Made by a program: the position numbers and the translations under genes | The notes under the pieces: model-generated | The model's database searches: none | What the model was told of the DNA's origin: nothing | What the model saw: only the letters and a program-made list of their open reading frames with translations | Source: Butyrivibrio sp. | GTDB lineage: Bacteria > Bacillota > Clostridia > Lachnospirales > Lachnospiraceae | Direction of reading: 5' to 3' | Assembly (NCBI GenBank): GCA_017535785.1 | Contig: JAFXTN010000002.1 | Location: 1-59,027, forward strand | Length of the DNA stretch: 59,027 bases | Shown here: piece by piece, positions 18,258 to 26,909 of the stretch | Numbering within the stretch: the first letter of the stretch is position 1 | Layout: every line of letters starts with the position of its first letter

Positions 18258-19019
18258 TCACTTAAACGGATTTTCAGTGACTCCTCTTGCCAAACAAAGG
18301 CACGATGTCGGTCCTGTATATGATAAAGGATTACCATCAACATCCGTAACCTTGCAGCCTGCCTCCGATGCGATCAGCGCAGCTGCGGCGTAGTCCCAGA
18401 GCTGGATCTTAAGCTCAAAATAAAGGCTTGTCCTTCCGAGCGCCGTACAGCACATATCCCATGCAGCCGTACCGGATCTTCTGATATCTACGCATTTAGG
18501 CATAAGCTCTTTTACCATCTCAAATGTCTTGTCCCTAAGCTCGGTGTAGTACGGAGCGGTTCCGAACACCGCAAGGGAGTCGGACAGGGGACTATTGGAG
18601 GACATGATCTTTTCACCATTCATGTAAGCCCCCTGCCCTATAACAGAGGAAAAAAGCATCTCATCATAAGGGTTATAGATTACAGCCATATATGGTTTTC
18701 CGTCCTTCAAAAGAGCTATCGAAACCACTGATGGTCTGTACTCAAAAATAAAATTGCTCGTCCCGTCTATCGGGTCAAGAACAAAACAATATCCACTGCT
18801 CATCTTTTCCGAAAAGACATCCTGCCCGTCCTCTTCGCCGAGGAATGACGCCTCGGGAAGGATCTTCTCAAGTCTTTCGATCAAAAAAGCCTGTATCTTT
18901 TCGTCGGTTTCGGTGCAGAAGTTTGCGTGCCCTTCCTTTTCCATGATCTTGGGACGCTTGGCGTTTACCATTATCTCTCCCGCATCTTTTGCAGCTTCAA
19001 TTATATTCTCAATCAACAT
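18258..19019 (-). CDS. Inositol-monophosphatase-family phosphatase
   Basis: A 253-residue Mg-dependent phosphatase of the inositol monophosphatase/FBPase superfamily. The metal-site motifs are intact: GEED near residue 69, DPIDGTSNF near 90 and WDYAAAALIASEAG near 207. The family acts on inositol phosphates, fructose-1,6-bisphosphate, PAP or histidinol phosphate, and sequence alone does not choose. It starts one base after the araD stop with GGAG 7 bases upstream, so it is the last gene of the polyol operon. Its presence there suggests a role on a sugar phosphate, but that is inference. The frame is open upstream inside araD; that extension is rejected. Confidence 0.82.
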   Translation of the reverse strand: MLIENIIEAAKDAGEIMVNAKRPKIMEKEGHANFCTETDEKIQAFLIERLEKILPEASFLGEEDGQDVFSEKMSSGYCFVLDPIDGTSNFIFEYRPSVVSIALLKDGKPYMAVIYNPYDEMLFSSVIGQGAYMNGEKIMSSNSPLSDSLAVFGTAPYYTELRDKTFEMVKELMPKCVDIRRSGTAAWDMCCTALGRTSLYFELKIQLWDYAAAALIASEAGCKVTDVDGNPLSYTGPTSCLCLARGVTENPFK

Positions 19020-19020
19020 C

Positions 19021-19722
19021 TTATTTCTCCGCTTGTCCGTAATATGCGCCGGGACCGTGCTTTCTAAGATAATGCTTATCCTGAAGCTCCTTGGGAGCCG
19101 GCATAACATTTGGATTTATCATCTCACATAATGCAGCCATCTTGGCACATTCGTCAAGTACCACTGCATTGTGAACAGCATCCAAAGCATTTTTTCCCCA
19201 TGTAAAAGGTCCATGGTTCTTGCAAAGGACAGCGGGCATGGCAACGGGATCTATATTGTTCTCCTTGAAATAGTCCGCGATAAGGACTCCGGTGTTATGC
19301 TCGTAGCCTTCATCGATCTCTTTTTTACTGAGATTTCTTACGCACGGTACTTCTCCGTAGAGATAATCCGCATGTGTGGTGCCGTAGCAGGGAATACCCC
19401 TTCCTGCCTGTGCCCAGCTTGTCGCCCATGTCGAATGAGTATGAACTATACCGTTTACCTTCTCGAACGCATTGTAAAGCACTGCATGCGTTGCTGTGTC
19501 TGATGACGGATTGTAGCGACCTTCAACCTTGTTTCCGTCAAGGTCGACCACAACCATATCATCGGGACTTAATTTATCGTATTCAACGCCACTTGGCTTA
19601 ATGACAAAAAGACCTTTCTCTCTGTCGATCTCACTGGCGTTTCCCCACGTAAAAGTTATAAGACCGTATTTCGGCAAAAGCATGTTTGCCTCATACACCT
19701 TCTCTTTTAATCCTTCTAACAT
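19021..19722 (-). CDS. araD: L-ribulose-5-phosphate 4-epimerase
   Basis: Converts L-ribulose-5-phosphate to D-xylulose-5-phosphate by retro-aldol cleavage on zinc. The 233-residue protein has the class II aldolase/AraD features: GLITFTWGNAS near residue 17, substrate loop KPSGVEYDKLSPDDMVVVD, zinc ligands HTHS near 95-98, and the distal His in KNHGPFTWG near 170. It starts at the ATG at 19720-19722 (AAGGAG upstream); the longer open frame would run through another small gene. It belongs to the operon with the polyol dehydrogenase and ABC importer and completes the L-xylulose route started by lyxK and ulaE across the divergent promoter region. Confidence 0.93.
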   Translation of the reverse strand: MLEGLKEKVYEANMLLPKYGLITFTWGNASEIDREKGLFVIKPSGVEYDKLSPDDMVVVDLDGNKVEGRYNPSSDTATHAVLYNAFEKVNGIVHTHSTWATSWAQAGRGIPCYGTTHADYLYGEVPCVRNLSKKEIDEGYEHNTGVLIADYFKENNIDPVAMPAVLCKNHGPFTWGKNALDAVHNAVVLDECAKMAALCEMINPNVMPAPKELQDKHYLRKHGPGAYYGQAEK

Positions 19723-19735
19723 AACTACTCCTTGA

Positions 19736-19849
19736 TCAGTCTTTGAACAAGCTGAGGACGATGGCGATGATATTCCATACAGAGCCCCAGATCTGCCATG
19801 CAAGGAGCAAAAGTAATACTATAGAAGCTACGCTTAAGATTATATTCAT
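19736..19849 (-). CDS. 37-residue membrane peptide in the polyol operon
   Basis: A short open frame, MNIILSVASIVLLLLLAWQI then WGSVWNIIAIVLSLFKD, lies exactly in the 115-base space between the ABC ATPase and araD. It has a ribosome site (AAGGAG, 8 bases before the ATG), begins 16 bases after the preceding stop and ends 13 bases before the araD start. It is almost wholly hydrophobic with four tryptophans/lysine-bounded helix ends, so it should be one or two membrane helices. I recognise no family. Its position, spacing and ribosome site argue that it is translated; it may be a small subunit or stabiliser of the importer. Confidence 0.7.
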   Translation of the reverse strand: MNIILSVASIVLLLLLAWQIWGSVWNIIAIVLSLFKD

Positions 19850-19864
19850 CACATTTTCTCCTTA

Positions 19865-20986
19865 TCAGTTCTTTTCTCTAATACGGTCGCCGGTCTCAAT
19901 ATCGAAAAGATGCGTCTTTTCTCCGCGAACTTCGAGCTTGATGACATCGCCTCTCTTATAGCGCTTCTCATCCTCGGTGATGAGCATCATGAGAACGTCA
20001 CCTACGCGGATACCGATCCTTCTCTCGTCGCCGAGATTCTCGAATGTTGCGATCTCTTCGGAAGTACCCTGGGAATCCTCTCCTCCGACAAGCACGTCCA
20101 TGGGACGAACGCCCATCTTGCAGCGGAATCCGTCACTTACTACACTGTAGTATCTCTCGGGAACCGCGATCTGAAGATTGGAATCCTTAAAGGTAAAGAA
20201 GAATGTTCCGTCCTTATTTATAATGGTAGTCTCCAAAATGTTCATAGGAGGCTCACCGATAAATGATGCAACGAACTCATTGGCGGGATCGTCGTAAACT
20301 TCCGTAGGTGTTCCGAACTGCTGAAGTACACCGAAGTTGATGATAGCGATCTTATCAGCAAGTGACATAGCCTCGAGCTGATCGTGTGTAACGTAAACCG
20401 TTGTACATTTGATCTTATTGATAAGACGTTTGATCTCGGTACGCATTGCCTGACGTGCCTTACCGTCAAGGTGTGACAAAGGCTCGTCCATAAGAAGGAG
20501 CTCGGGCTCTCTTATGATAGCTCTTGCGATATTAACACGCTGCTTCTGTCCGCCCGAAAGCTTAACGGGCATCTTATCAAGAAGGTCGTCTATCTGCATG
20601 AGAGGAGCGATCTCGCGAACTTTCCTGTCGATCTCTTCCTTGGGCACGCCCTTTGCTCTCATGTTGAACGCAACGTTTCCGTATACGTTTAAAGGGGGAT
20701 ACATCGCGTAATCTTCGAATGCAAGTCCGATATTTCTGTCCTTGGGATGAAGCTTGTTTACAAGTCTGTCTCCGATAAAGATCTCTCCGTCAGTTATCTC
20801 CTCAAGTCCTGCGATCATACGCAGTGTAGTTGTTTTTCCACATCCGGAAGGACCAAGTAATGCGACGAATTCTCCCTGCTCACAGACAAGGTTAAGATCC
20901 TTTACAGCAAAATCATTCTTGATCTTTTTCTTTTTACCTGAATTATCATATCTTTTATAAAGATGATTAAGTGTCAATCCGGCCAT
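19865..20986 (-). CDS. Sugar ABC importer ATPase 1 (MalK/UgpC type)
   Basis: Drives import by the neighbouring permease pair. The 373-residue protein has Walker A GPSGCGKTT (residues about 43-51), signature LSGGQKQR, Walker B LLLMDEPLSHLD, H-loop VTHD and the C-terminal OB-fold regulatory domain of MalK-like ATPases. The Q-loop reads AFEDYAMYP, with Glu where MalK has the Gln that contacts magnesium and the permease. The gene overlaps the second ATPase gene by one base (TAATG). Two distinct ATPases in one operon suggest a heterodimer. Confidence 0.9.
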   Translation of the reverse strand: MAGLTLNHLYKRYDNSGKKKKIKNDFAVKDLNLVCEQGEFVALLGPSGCGKTTTLRMIAGLEEITDGEIFIGDRLVNKLHPKDRNIGLAFEDYAMYPPLNVYGNVAFNMRAKGVPKEEIDRKVREIAPLMQIDDLLDKMPVKLSGGQKQRVNIARAIIREPELLLMDEPLSHLDGKARQAMRTEIKRLINKIKCTTVYVTHDQLEAMSLADKIAIINFGVLQQFGTPTEVYDDPANEFVASFIGEPPMNILETTIINKDGTFFFTFKDSNLQIAVPERYYSVVSDGFRCKMGVRPMDVLVGGEDSQGTSEEIATFENLGDERRIGIRVGDVLMMLITEDEKRYKRGDVIKLEVRGEKTHLFDIETGDRIREKN

Positions 20987-22149
20987 TATTCTTCCTCCTT
21001 TGATGCAGCGAGTGCAATAAAGCTTGCCTCATCGTAACGAACTATATATTCTTTGCTCTCAAAGTCAAAGAGGATTATATGATCCATTTCGAGCTTAATG
21101 TAAACATCGCTGTCGATCTCAACATTCAGACCGTTGGGGGCGATCATACGAAGCTGATAATCTCCGCACTCTGCAACGATAACAGATTTATTTCCGATAC
21201 TCTCATAGCTGTAAACCGTGCTCTTGAAATAACCTTCCTTGGGTTCAAAAGAGTACTTAACATTCTGAGGACGGATACCGATGTCGCAGCGTACCATTCC
21301 CTGCTCTTTGATCTTGGAATAAACATTGTCATCCTTAGGAAGAGCGAGAGTGATCTCTTCTCCGCATACATTGATCTTTGCATCAAATCCGTCATTTGTA
21401 GCTGCTACTGTTGCCTCAAAAATATTGATCTGAGGTTCACCCATAAGCTGAGCCGTAAACTCATTGCAAGGCATATAGTATATCTCGTCGCCTGTACCTA
21501 TCTGCACGATCTTACCTTTATTGATAATGGCGATACGGTCGCCAAGCGCCATTGCTTCCATAAAGTCATGTGTTACATAGATACAAGTAGATCCGAGATT
21601 GGCCTGCATTTCTTTGAGCTCTGTACGCATCGAGTTACGAAGCTTCGCATCAAGATGTGCCAAAGGCTCATCCATAAGGAATACGTTGGGAGTACGAACC
21701 AGAGCTCGTCCCATCGCAACTCTCTGCTTCTGTCCGTTTGAAAGCTGGCTGGGAAGTCTCTCAAGAAGATTTTCCATCTTCATTGTCTTAGCTGCCCACT
21801 GGATCCTCTCAGCGATCTCTTCCTCGCTAGCCTTGTAAAGCTTACTTCTAAGGGCTGATGCCATGTTGTCGTAAACAGTCATCTGAGGATACAGAGCATA
21901 GTTTTCGAAAACCATCGCAACGTTGCGGTGTGCGGGATCTGTAAGGTTCATTACTTCATCGCCGAATTTTACAACGCCTTCTTCGGGCATCGCTATTCCT
22001 GCGATACAATTTAATATAGTAGTCTTTCCTGCACCGGCAGGTCCGAACAATACAAAAAACTCTTTATCTTTAACGTCGATTGTGATTCCATCAAGTGCCT
22101 GAACTTTGCCGAAGGCCTTCTTGACATTCTCAAGTTGTATTCTTGCCAT
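20986..22149 (-). CDS. Sugar ABC importer ATPase 2 (MalK/UgpC type)
   Basis: Second nucleotide-binding subunit of the polyol importer, 387 residues. Walker A is GPAGAGKTT (about 36-44), the signature is LSNGQKQR, Walker B is VFLMDEPLAHLD, and VTHDFMEAM carries the switch His. As in its partner, the Q-loop has Glu in place of Gln (VFENYALYP). The C-terminal 140 residues form the MalK-type regulatory domain. Paired ATPases are known from some glycerol and polyol importers, which fits the dehydrogenase and pentulose enzymes beside it. Confidence 0.9.
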   Translation of the reverse strand: MARIQLENVKKAFGKVQALDGITIDVKDKEFFVLFGPAGAGKTTILNCIAGIAMPEEGVVKFGDEVMNLTDPAHRNVAMVFENYALYPQMTVYDNMASALRSKLYKASEEEIAERIQWAAKTMKMENLLERLPSQLSNGQKQRVAMGRALVRTPNVFLMDEPLAHLDAKLRNSMRTELKEMQANLGSTCIYVTHDFMEAMALGDRIAIINKGKIVQIGTGDEIYYMPCNEFTAQLMGEPQINIFEATVAATNDGFDAKINVCGEEITLALPKDDNVYSKIKEQGMVRCDIGIRPQNVKYSFEPKEGYFKSTVYSYESIGNKSVIVAECGDYQLRMIAPNGLNVEIDSDVYIKLEMDHIILFDFESKEYIVRYDEASFIALAASKEEE

Positions 22150-22158
22150 AAGTCCTCC

Positions 22159-22983
22159 TTAACCTTTAACGGCACCAAAGCTGAGTCCACGAACGAGATG
22201 CTTCTGAATGCAAAGTGCAAAGATCACAGCAGGCAGAGCCGATACTGTTGAAGCAACCGCAAGCTGTCCATAGTGAGCACTGTCGGTACCTAAGTATTTC
22301 ATGATCGCAACGGTTACAGGGTACACCTTGTTGCTTGAAAGAATGAGCGGGAATGTGAAGGAATTCCAAGCAAATATAAAGGCGAGAAGTGCTGATGAAA
22401 CCAAACCGGGTTTGATCAGAGGAACCAGCATCTTGAAAAAGATCTGATACCAACTGTAACCGTCGACCTGAGCCGCATATTCGATCTCTACCGAGATGTC
22501 CTCGAAATATCCGCGGACAACCCATATCAAAAGAGGAAGTGAGATCAGCTGGTAAACCCATATCAGACCTACGTAGCTGTCATAAAGACCGATTTTTTGG
22601 TAGATCATGAAAAGCGGCAATACAACCAATATTTCGGGTGCAAATTTATAAGAAAGAATCTGGAATGCCAGTTCTTCTTTTCTGGGGAAATTGTATCTTG
22701 CAAGTGCGTATGCCGCAGGCACACCGACTATCACAGATACCAAAACCGCACCGCCCGATACTATAACGCTGTCAAGGATGTATCTTGCGTAATTGGAACG
22801 AAGAAGTACTTCCTGATAGTTGGCAAGTGTGGGGTGGAACAAAAATGTTGTCGTAAACACCTCAGTGTCTGACTTAAATGTTATGAGCACCATCCAGATA
22901 AGTGGGAAGAGTGCAAAGATCGCATATACGATCAATAAGAAGTTTTGCAGCACATAGAGTGCTCTCTGTTTTCCTGTCTTCAT
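22159..22983 (-). CDS. Sugar ABC importer permease (MalG type)
   Basis: Inner-membrane permease of 274 residues with six predicted membrane helices and the EAA coupling loop at EYAAQVDGYSWYQIFFKMLVP (about residues 184-204), which docks on the ATPases. The C-terminus (RGLSFGAVKG) is typical of MalG-like subunits. It starts 14 bases after the other permease and ends 9 bases before the ATPase genes. Confidence 0.9.
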   Translation of the reverse strand: MKTGKQRALYVLQNFLLIVYAIFALFPLIWMVLITFKSDTEVFTTTFLFHPTLANYQEVLLRSNYARYILDSVIVSGGAVLVSVIVGVPAAYALARYNFPRKEELAFQILSYKFAPEILVVLPLFMIYQKIGLYDSYVGLIWVYQLISLPLLIWVVRGYFEDISVEIEYAAQVDGYSWYQIFFKMLVPLIKPGLVSSALLAFIFAWNSFTFPLILSSNKVYPVTVAIMKYLGTDSAHYGQLAVASTVSALPAVIFALCIQKHLVRGLSFGAVKG

Positions 22984-22997
22984 CGCTCTCTCCTCCT

Positions 22998-23930
22998 TTA
23001 CTCTTCCAGACCTGCTGCCTGCTTCTGAGCAGTACGCTGTAAGTTTACTATGCGCTTAGCTGCAATATTGATGATGAGCCAGAGTACCAGGATAAACGGT
23101 ATTGCAGCGCCAAACTTCTGGAATTTGAAGCCTTTCTGATATGCGGTAAGTGAAAGAGACATAAGTGCGTTTCCGGGGCCTCCCTTTGTAAGAGCAAAGA
23201 TTATCGCATATTCCTGAAGTGCCGCCATGAAGCGGAACAAAAGAGCTATATAAAGGCTTGGCTTAAGCATAGGAAGTGTAAGGTTTGTAAAGTTGAACCA
23301 TGCGCTTCCGCCATCGATAAGAGCCGATTCGAAAGGTGACTTCGGAAGTGACTGAAGTCCTGCCAAAACCAGCAAAATGATAAATGCTGTATTGATCCAT
23401 ACGTCAATGATTATTACCGTCAGCATAGCCGTTCCCGGTGCTGCAGCCCAAGGGAAGTTGTATACGCCGAATATATTCAAAAGCTTTTCAACAATACCTA
23501 CCGAACTGTTCAACATAAGCTGCCATACTATTGTCGCTGTAACCGGTGCGATCATAAGAGGAAAAACAAGCAGAACGCGAAGTACTTTTGAAAGCCCATT
23601 ATTCAAATTATTAAGTAAAATAGCGACTCCCAGACCTATGAGCATTTCCAATACAGTGGAAATGACACCGTACATCAATGAAATTTTTACTGCTCCCCAG
23701 AATGCGGGGTCTCCCAACATGCTTACCCAGTTGCTTATTCCTATGAATTTGTGAGTGGGAAGTTTAAAAGAATAGTTCGTAAGTGAATACCAAATTGCCA
23801 TTGCAAAAGGAACCATGATTCCGATTGTAATGATGAGAGAAGGTGCAACGATCAAATAGGGTCTGACACGTGTCGAAAACGGCACTTTGTTCAGTTCGGA
23901 TCTACCGTTGCTATTGTTCTTTGCGGTCAT
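22998..23930 (-). CDS. Sugar ABC importer permease (MalF type)
   Basis: Second permease subunit, 310 residues, with an N-terminal cytoplasmic tail of about 25 residues and six membrane helices. The EAA loop is FESALIDGGSAWFNFTNLTLP near residues 198-218. It forms the channel with the MalG-type partner. It lies 89 bases after the binding-protein gene, with a strong hairpin in between. Confidence 0.9.
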   Translation of the reverse strand: MTAKNNSNGRSELNKVPFSTRVRPYLIVAPSLIITIGIMVPFAMAIWYSLTNYSFKLPTHKFIGISNWVSMLGDPAFWGAVKISLMYGVISTVLEMLIGLGVAILLNNLNNGLSKVLRVLLVFPLMIAPVTATIVWQLMLNSSVGIVEKLLNIFGVYNFPWAAAPGTAMLTVIIIDVWINTAFIILLVLAGLQSLPKSPFESALIDGGSAWFNFTNLTLPMLKPSLYIALLFRFMAALQEYAIIFALTKGGPGNALMSLSLTAYQKGFKFQKFGAAIPFILVLWLIINIAAKRIVNLQRTAQKQAAGLEE

Positions 23931-23951
23931 GTCTACACCTCATACATTATT

Positions 23952-23995
23952 CAAAACATCACGGGGGAAAAAATTGCCTCCCCCCGTGCGTTTTG
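23952..23995 (-). terminator. Stem-loop between binding-protein and permease genes
   Basis: An 8-bp GC stem CACGGGGG/CCCCCGTG (23960-23967 with 23981-23988) is extended by CAAAAC/GTTTTG outside an internal loop. It is followed on the minus strand by ATGTTTTG, not a full T run. It may partly stop transcription or protect the 3' end of the binding-protein message, giving more binding protein than permease. Confidence 0.7.
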
Positions 23996-24019
23996 TGTTA
24001 GTTTTTTACTTCTTTTAGA

Positions 24020-25480
24020 TTACTCTACTTCAAGATCGGAAACAAGTTCATCCATCGTAACCTTTAGCTGATCCATAGCTTCCTGAACGGAAGAATACTT
24101 ATCCGTTGTTACAAGATCCTGGAGGGTCTTAGCCCACTCTGTTGTTGTCTCTGTGAAGTACGGCTGAGCTGTGAAGAAGATACTTGCATTCTTAGAAATT
24201 GTCGAGAATGCCTCGTAGTAACCCTCTGCTCCTGCAACTGACTGCTTGTAAGCGTCGCTGTTAAGTACAGATGTACGAGGAGTATCTGTGCAAGCCTTCT
24301 CTACGCCAGACCAAAGCATAAACTCAGGACTTGTGAAGTACTGCATGAAGTACCAAGCAGCTTCCTTCTTTGTAGAATCAGCGTTCATAGCCATTGACCA
24401 TACCCAAAGGTTAGACTTCATATCTGCCTCTGTCTTGCCTGCAGATTCGGGATAAGGAACCATGCCGAATGCCATGTTTCCGGCTTCATTTGATGATCCG
24501 GGTGTGTTCTGAGTATATCCACCTCTGTCTGCATCCCACATCATAGCTGCTTTTCCTGCACCGAGGTCAGCTCCGCACATTTCCCATCCGTATGTTGCCC
24601 ACTGAGGTGCGCTGCCGTTCTTTACAAGGTCTACCCAATACTCAGTCATAGCAACAGCTTCGGGAGAATTAACTTTACTTACAAGTTTGCCGTTCTCGAT
24701 CTCAAAATCCTTAGCGCCCCATGTTGAATACATAGACATGTAAGCGGGATGGATTGTTCCCCAGTCGGGAAGACCACGAACTGCAAGTCCGTAAGAACCG
24801 CTGCCGTCGAACTCTTTAAGAGCCTTAGCTGCTTCAAGAAGCTGCTCAGCTGTCTTGGGAGGCTCAATACCCTTTTCATTGAGGATTCTCTTATTATATG
24901 TAAGGATATTTACTTCCCATCCCATAGGAAGTGCCCACTGGAAGCCGGAGCCAACAGCATGTCCGGGAACGAGATCCCATTTAAGAGCATCAATAACTGC
25001 AGGAATGAAATCATCGTAATCCCAATCAGGGCTTGTGAGTGAAGTGCCAATGTATTTCTCGAGAGGTTCAAGATTACCGGCTGTAGCATATTCCCATGAC
25101 TGGTATGCGCCTGTCATGAAAACGTCGATAGAGCCTGAATGGCTGCTGAGCTCAACGTTAAGCTTTTCAAAGTAATTTCCCTCAGGCATAGAAGAATAAT
25201 TAACCTTGATACCTGTTTTCTCAGTAAACTCGTCCAGTTTCTCTTCTACAGCATCTGCATAAGTATGTTCGCTGAAAAGAACTGTGATCTCTTCGCCATC
25301 AAATTTCTTCCAGTCAAACTCTTCCGCTGCTGCTTCGGGGGAAGCGGATTCCGCTGCAGGTGCCGCTTGCTGTCCGTCAGATTCGGGTGTTCCAACTGTC
25401 TGGGCTGAGTCAACCCCACAGCCGGTGAGCGTTGCTGCTACCATAGTAGCTGCCAATACAAGTGACATTAACTTTCTCAT
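24020..25480 (-). CDS. Sugar ABC importer binding lipoprotein
   Basis: Extracellular solute-binding lipoprotein of 486 residues. The signal peptide ends in LTGC (Cys about 21), then an Ala/Ser/Pro/Glu-rich linker to residue 55, then a family-1 binding-protein fold (VLFSEHTYADAVEEKLDEF, WDYDDFIPAVIDALKWD, GKAAMMWDADRGG). It should capture the substrate of this locus, probably a pentitol or related polyol judged from the enzymes around it. The ATG has AAGGAG 7 bases upstream. It is the second gene of the minus-strand operon, 77 bases after the dehydrogenase. Confidence 0.9.
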   Translation of the reverse strand: MRKLMSLVLAATMVAATLTGCGVDSAQTVGTPESDGQQAAPAAESASPEAAAEEFDWKKFDGEEITVLFSEHTYADAVEEKLDEFTEKTGIKVNYSSMPEGNYFEKLNVELSSHSGSIDVFMTGAYQSWEYATAGNLEPLEKYIGTSLTSPDWDYDDFIPAVIDALKWDLVPGHAVGSGFQWALPMGWEVNILTYNKRILNEKGIEPPKTAEQLLEAAKALKEFDGSGSYGLAVRGLPDWGTIHPAYMSMYSTWGAKDFEIENGKLVSKVNSPEAVAMTEYWVDLVKNGSAPQWATYGWEMCGADLGAGKAAMMWDADRGGYTQNTPGSSNEAGNMAFGMVPYPESAGKTEADMKSNLWVWSMAMNADSTKKEAAWYFMQYFTSPEFMLWSGVEKACTDTPRTSVLNSDAYKQSVAGAEGYYEAFSTISKNASIFFTAQPYFTETTTEWAKTLQDLVTTDKYSSVQEAMDQLKVTMDELVSDLEVE

Positions 25481-25557
25481 ACTGTCTCTCCTTATCTTTC
25501 TTCTTGTTGCATTTTTGTCTTTGGTTCTTTTATTGCGTTTGTTGCATGCTTTTTTAT

Positions 25558-26646
25558 TTAATCAAAGGTAAGTACAACCTTAAGGTCACCTTCGCGTCCC
25601 GAAGCAAGATCAAATCCCTTTTCCCATTCGTCAATGGGAAGGATTGTGGTAATGACTCCTTCTGTCTTTAAGTTGCCGTTCATCATGTTTTCAATAACAA
25701 AAGGATATGCGTAAGGGCTAAGGTGTGCTCCTCTGATATCAAGCTCTTTTCTGTCTCCGATGATAGACCAGTCAACTGTGGTCTCTTTGCCGAATACGGA
25801 GAACTCAACAAATGTTCCGAGTTTTCTTATAATAGTAAGACCCTGGATTACGCTGGCCGGATTTCCTGTTGCTTCAATATAGATGTCACATCCGTATCCG
25901 TCTGTAATAGCCTTGATCTCTTTATCTATATCACACTTACCGGGGTTGAATACCAGGTCAGCACCAAATTTCTTTGCCATCTCCAAGCGGTTATCCTGCA
26001 TATCGAGAACGATAAGCTTCTTGGGATTCTTCATTCTTGCGTATGTGATCATTCCAAGTCCGAGTGTTCCTGCACCTGAAATTACTACTACATCTTCATT
26101 AGTGATCTCTGCTCTGTCTACAGCATGCTTGGAGCAACCGTAAGGTTCAACAAGTGCTGCCTGCTCCAAAGGCATATCCTTAGGAAGCTTAGAAATAACA
26201 GATGTCTTACCGTATCTAACATACTCTGCCATACCGCCGTTGGTATATGACATGAAACCGTACATGTCATGTGGCTGACACATCCAATAATGTCCGTCTT
26301 TGCAGAACTTACATTTTCCGCAAGGAACGATCTGATCAGCTGTGATCTTTTCACCAAGTTCATATCCTTCTACATTCTCACCCATCTGAACAATGGTTCC
26401 GTAGAACTCGTGTCCGGGAATGAAAGGGGGCTTAACCCATGAAGGTTGAATATCATCTCCCCAGAACATCGCTGCCCCATGTTTACATTTTAAATCACCT
26501 GCGCAGATACCGCACGCCTCAGTTTTAATAATTATATCGTCGGGTCCGCATTCAGGAGTAGGATAGGCAAGCTCTAATCTGTAATCATCCTTGCTGTAAG
26601 CAACCAAAGCTTTCATAGTCTTTGGAATACTTCCTCTAACTGCCAT
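25558..26646 (-). CDS. Zinc-dependent polyol dehydrogenase (MDR family)
   Basis: NAD(P)-dependent oxidation of a sugar alcohol. The 362-residue medium-chain dehydrogenase has catalytic zinc ligands Cys45, His79 and Glu80 (GHEFYG), four structural-zinc cysteines 109, 112, 115 and 123 (CGKCKFCKDGHYWMC), and the Rossmann loop GAGTLGLG near 191. The opening resembles erythritol/threitol-type polyol dehydrogenases, while the rest of the locus processes L-xylulose, so xylitol or L-arabinitol oxidation to L-xylulose is the best guess. It is the first gene of the minus-strand operon, with AGGAGG 10 bases before the ATG and a near-consensus promoter. Confidence 0.85.
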   Translation of the reverse strand: MAVRGSIPKTMKALVAYSKDDYRLELAYPTPECGPDDIIIKTEACGICAGDLKCKHGAAMFWGDDIQPSWVKPPFIPGHEFYGTIVQMGENVEGYELGEKITADQIVPCGKCKFCKDGHYWMCQPHDMYGFMSYTNGGMAEYVRYGKTSVISKLPKDMPLEQAALVEPYGCSKHAVDRAEITNEDVVVISGAGTLGLGMITYARMKNPKKLIVLDMQDNRLEMAKKFGADLVFNPGKCDIDKEIKAITDGYGCDIYIEATGNPASVIQGLTIIRKLGTFVEFSVFGKETTVDWSIIGDRKELDIRGAHLSPYAYPFVIENMMNGNLKTEGVITTILPIDEWEKGFDLASGREGDLKVVLTFD

Positions 26647-26715
26647 TTTAAAAATTCCTCCTATTCTGTTGTCTTATGTAGAAATCGCAGTTATGGAACG
26701 TGTGCACATTTTCCA

Positions 26716-26740
26716 GTTTTGTAAAACCGTTTTCTATAAC
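26716..26740. promoter_or_regulatory. 25-bp operator, copy 1 (dehydrogenase side)
   Basis: GTTTTGTAAA-N5-TTTCTATAAC. It matches copy 2 at 8 of 10 and 9 of 10 arm positions with the same 5-base spacer. It lies just downstream of the expected start of the minus-strand transcript, a place where a bound repressor blocks transcription. Confidence 0.7.
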
Positions 26741-26754
26741 GAATTTCTAAACCG

Positions 26755-26783
26755 AATATACAACTCGGTTTTTCGTTTGTCAA
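26755..26783 (-). promoter_or_regulatory. Promoter of the dehydrogenase-ABC-araD operon
   Basis: Minus strand TTGACA (26778-26783), 17-base spacer, TATATT (26755-26760): close to the housekeeping consensus. A small dyad AAACCGA/TCGGTTT (26749-26755 with 26765-26771) overlaps the -10. Confidence 0.8.
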
Positions 26784-26878
26784 CTTTAAACATCAAAAAA
26801 GTTTTAGTATTTTGTGGTTTTGTCAAAAATACACAATTTTTGAGATTTCTTTTCATATCATTTGCCTTTGATCCGGGA

Positions 26879-26907
26879 TTGCATTTTGAAATAAACTTAT
26901 GTTAAAT
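26879..26907 (+). promoter_or_regulatory. Candidate promoter of the ulaE-lyxK-ROK operon
   Basis: TTGCAT (26879-26884), 17-base spacer, TTAAAT (26902-26907). The boxes are weak, but the spacing is right and operator copy 2 begins three bases later. Confidence 0.5.
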
Positions 26908-26909
26908 TA

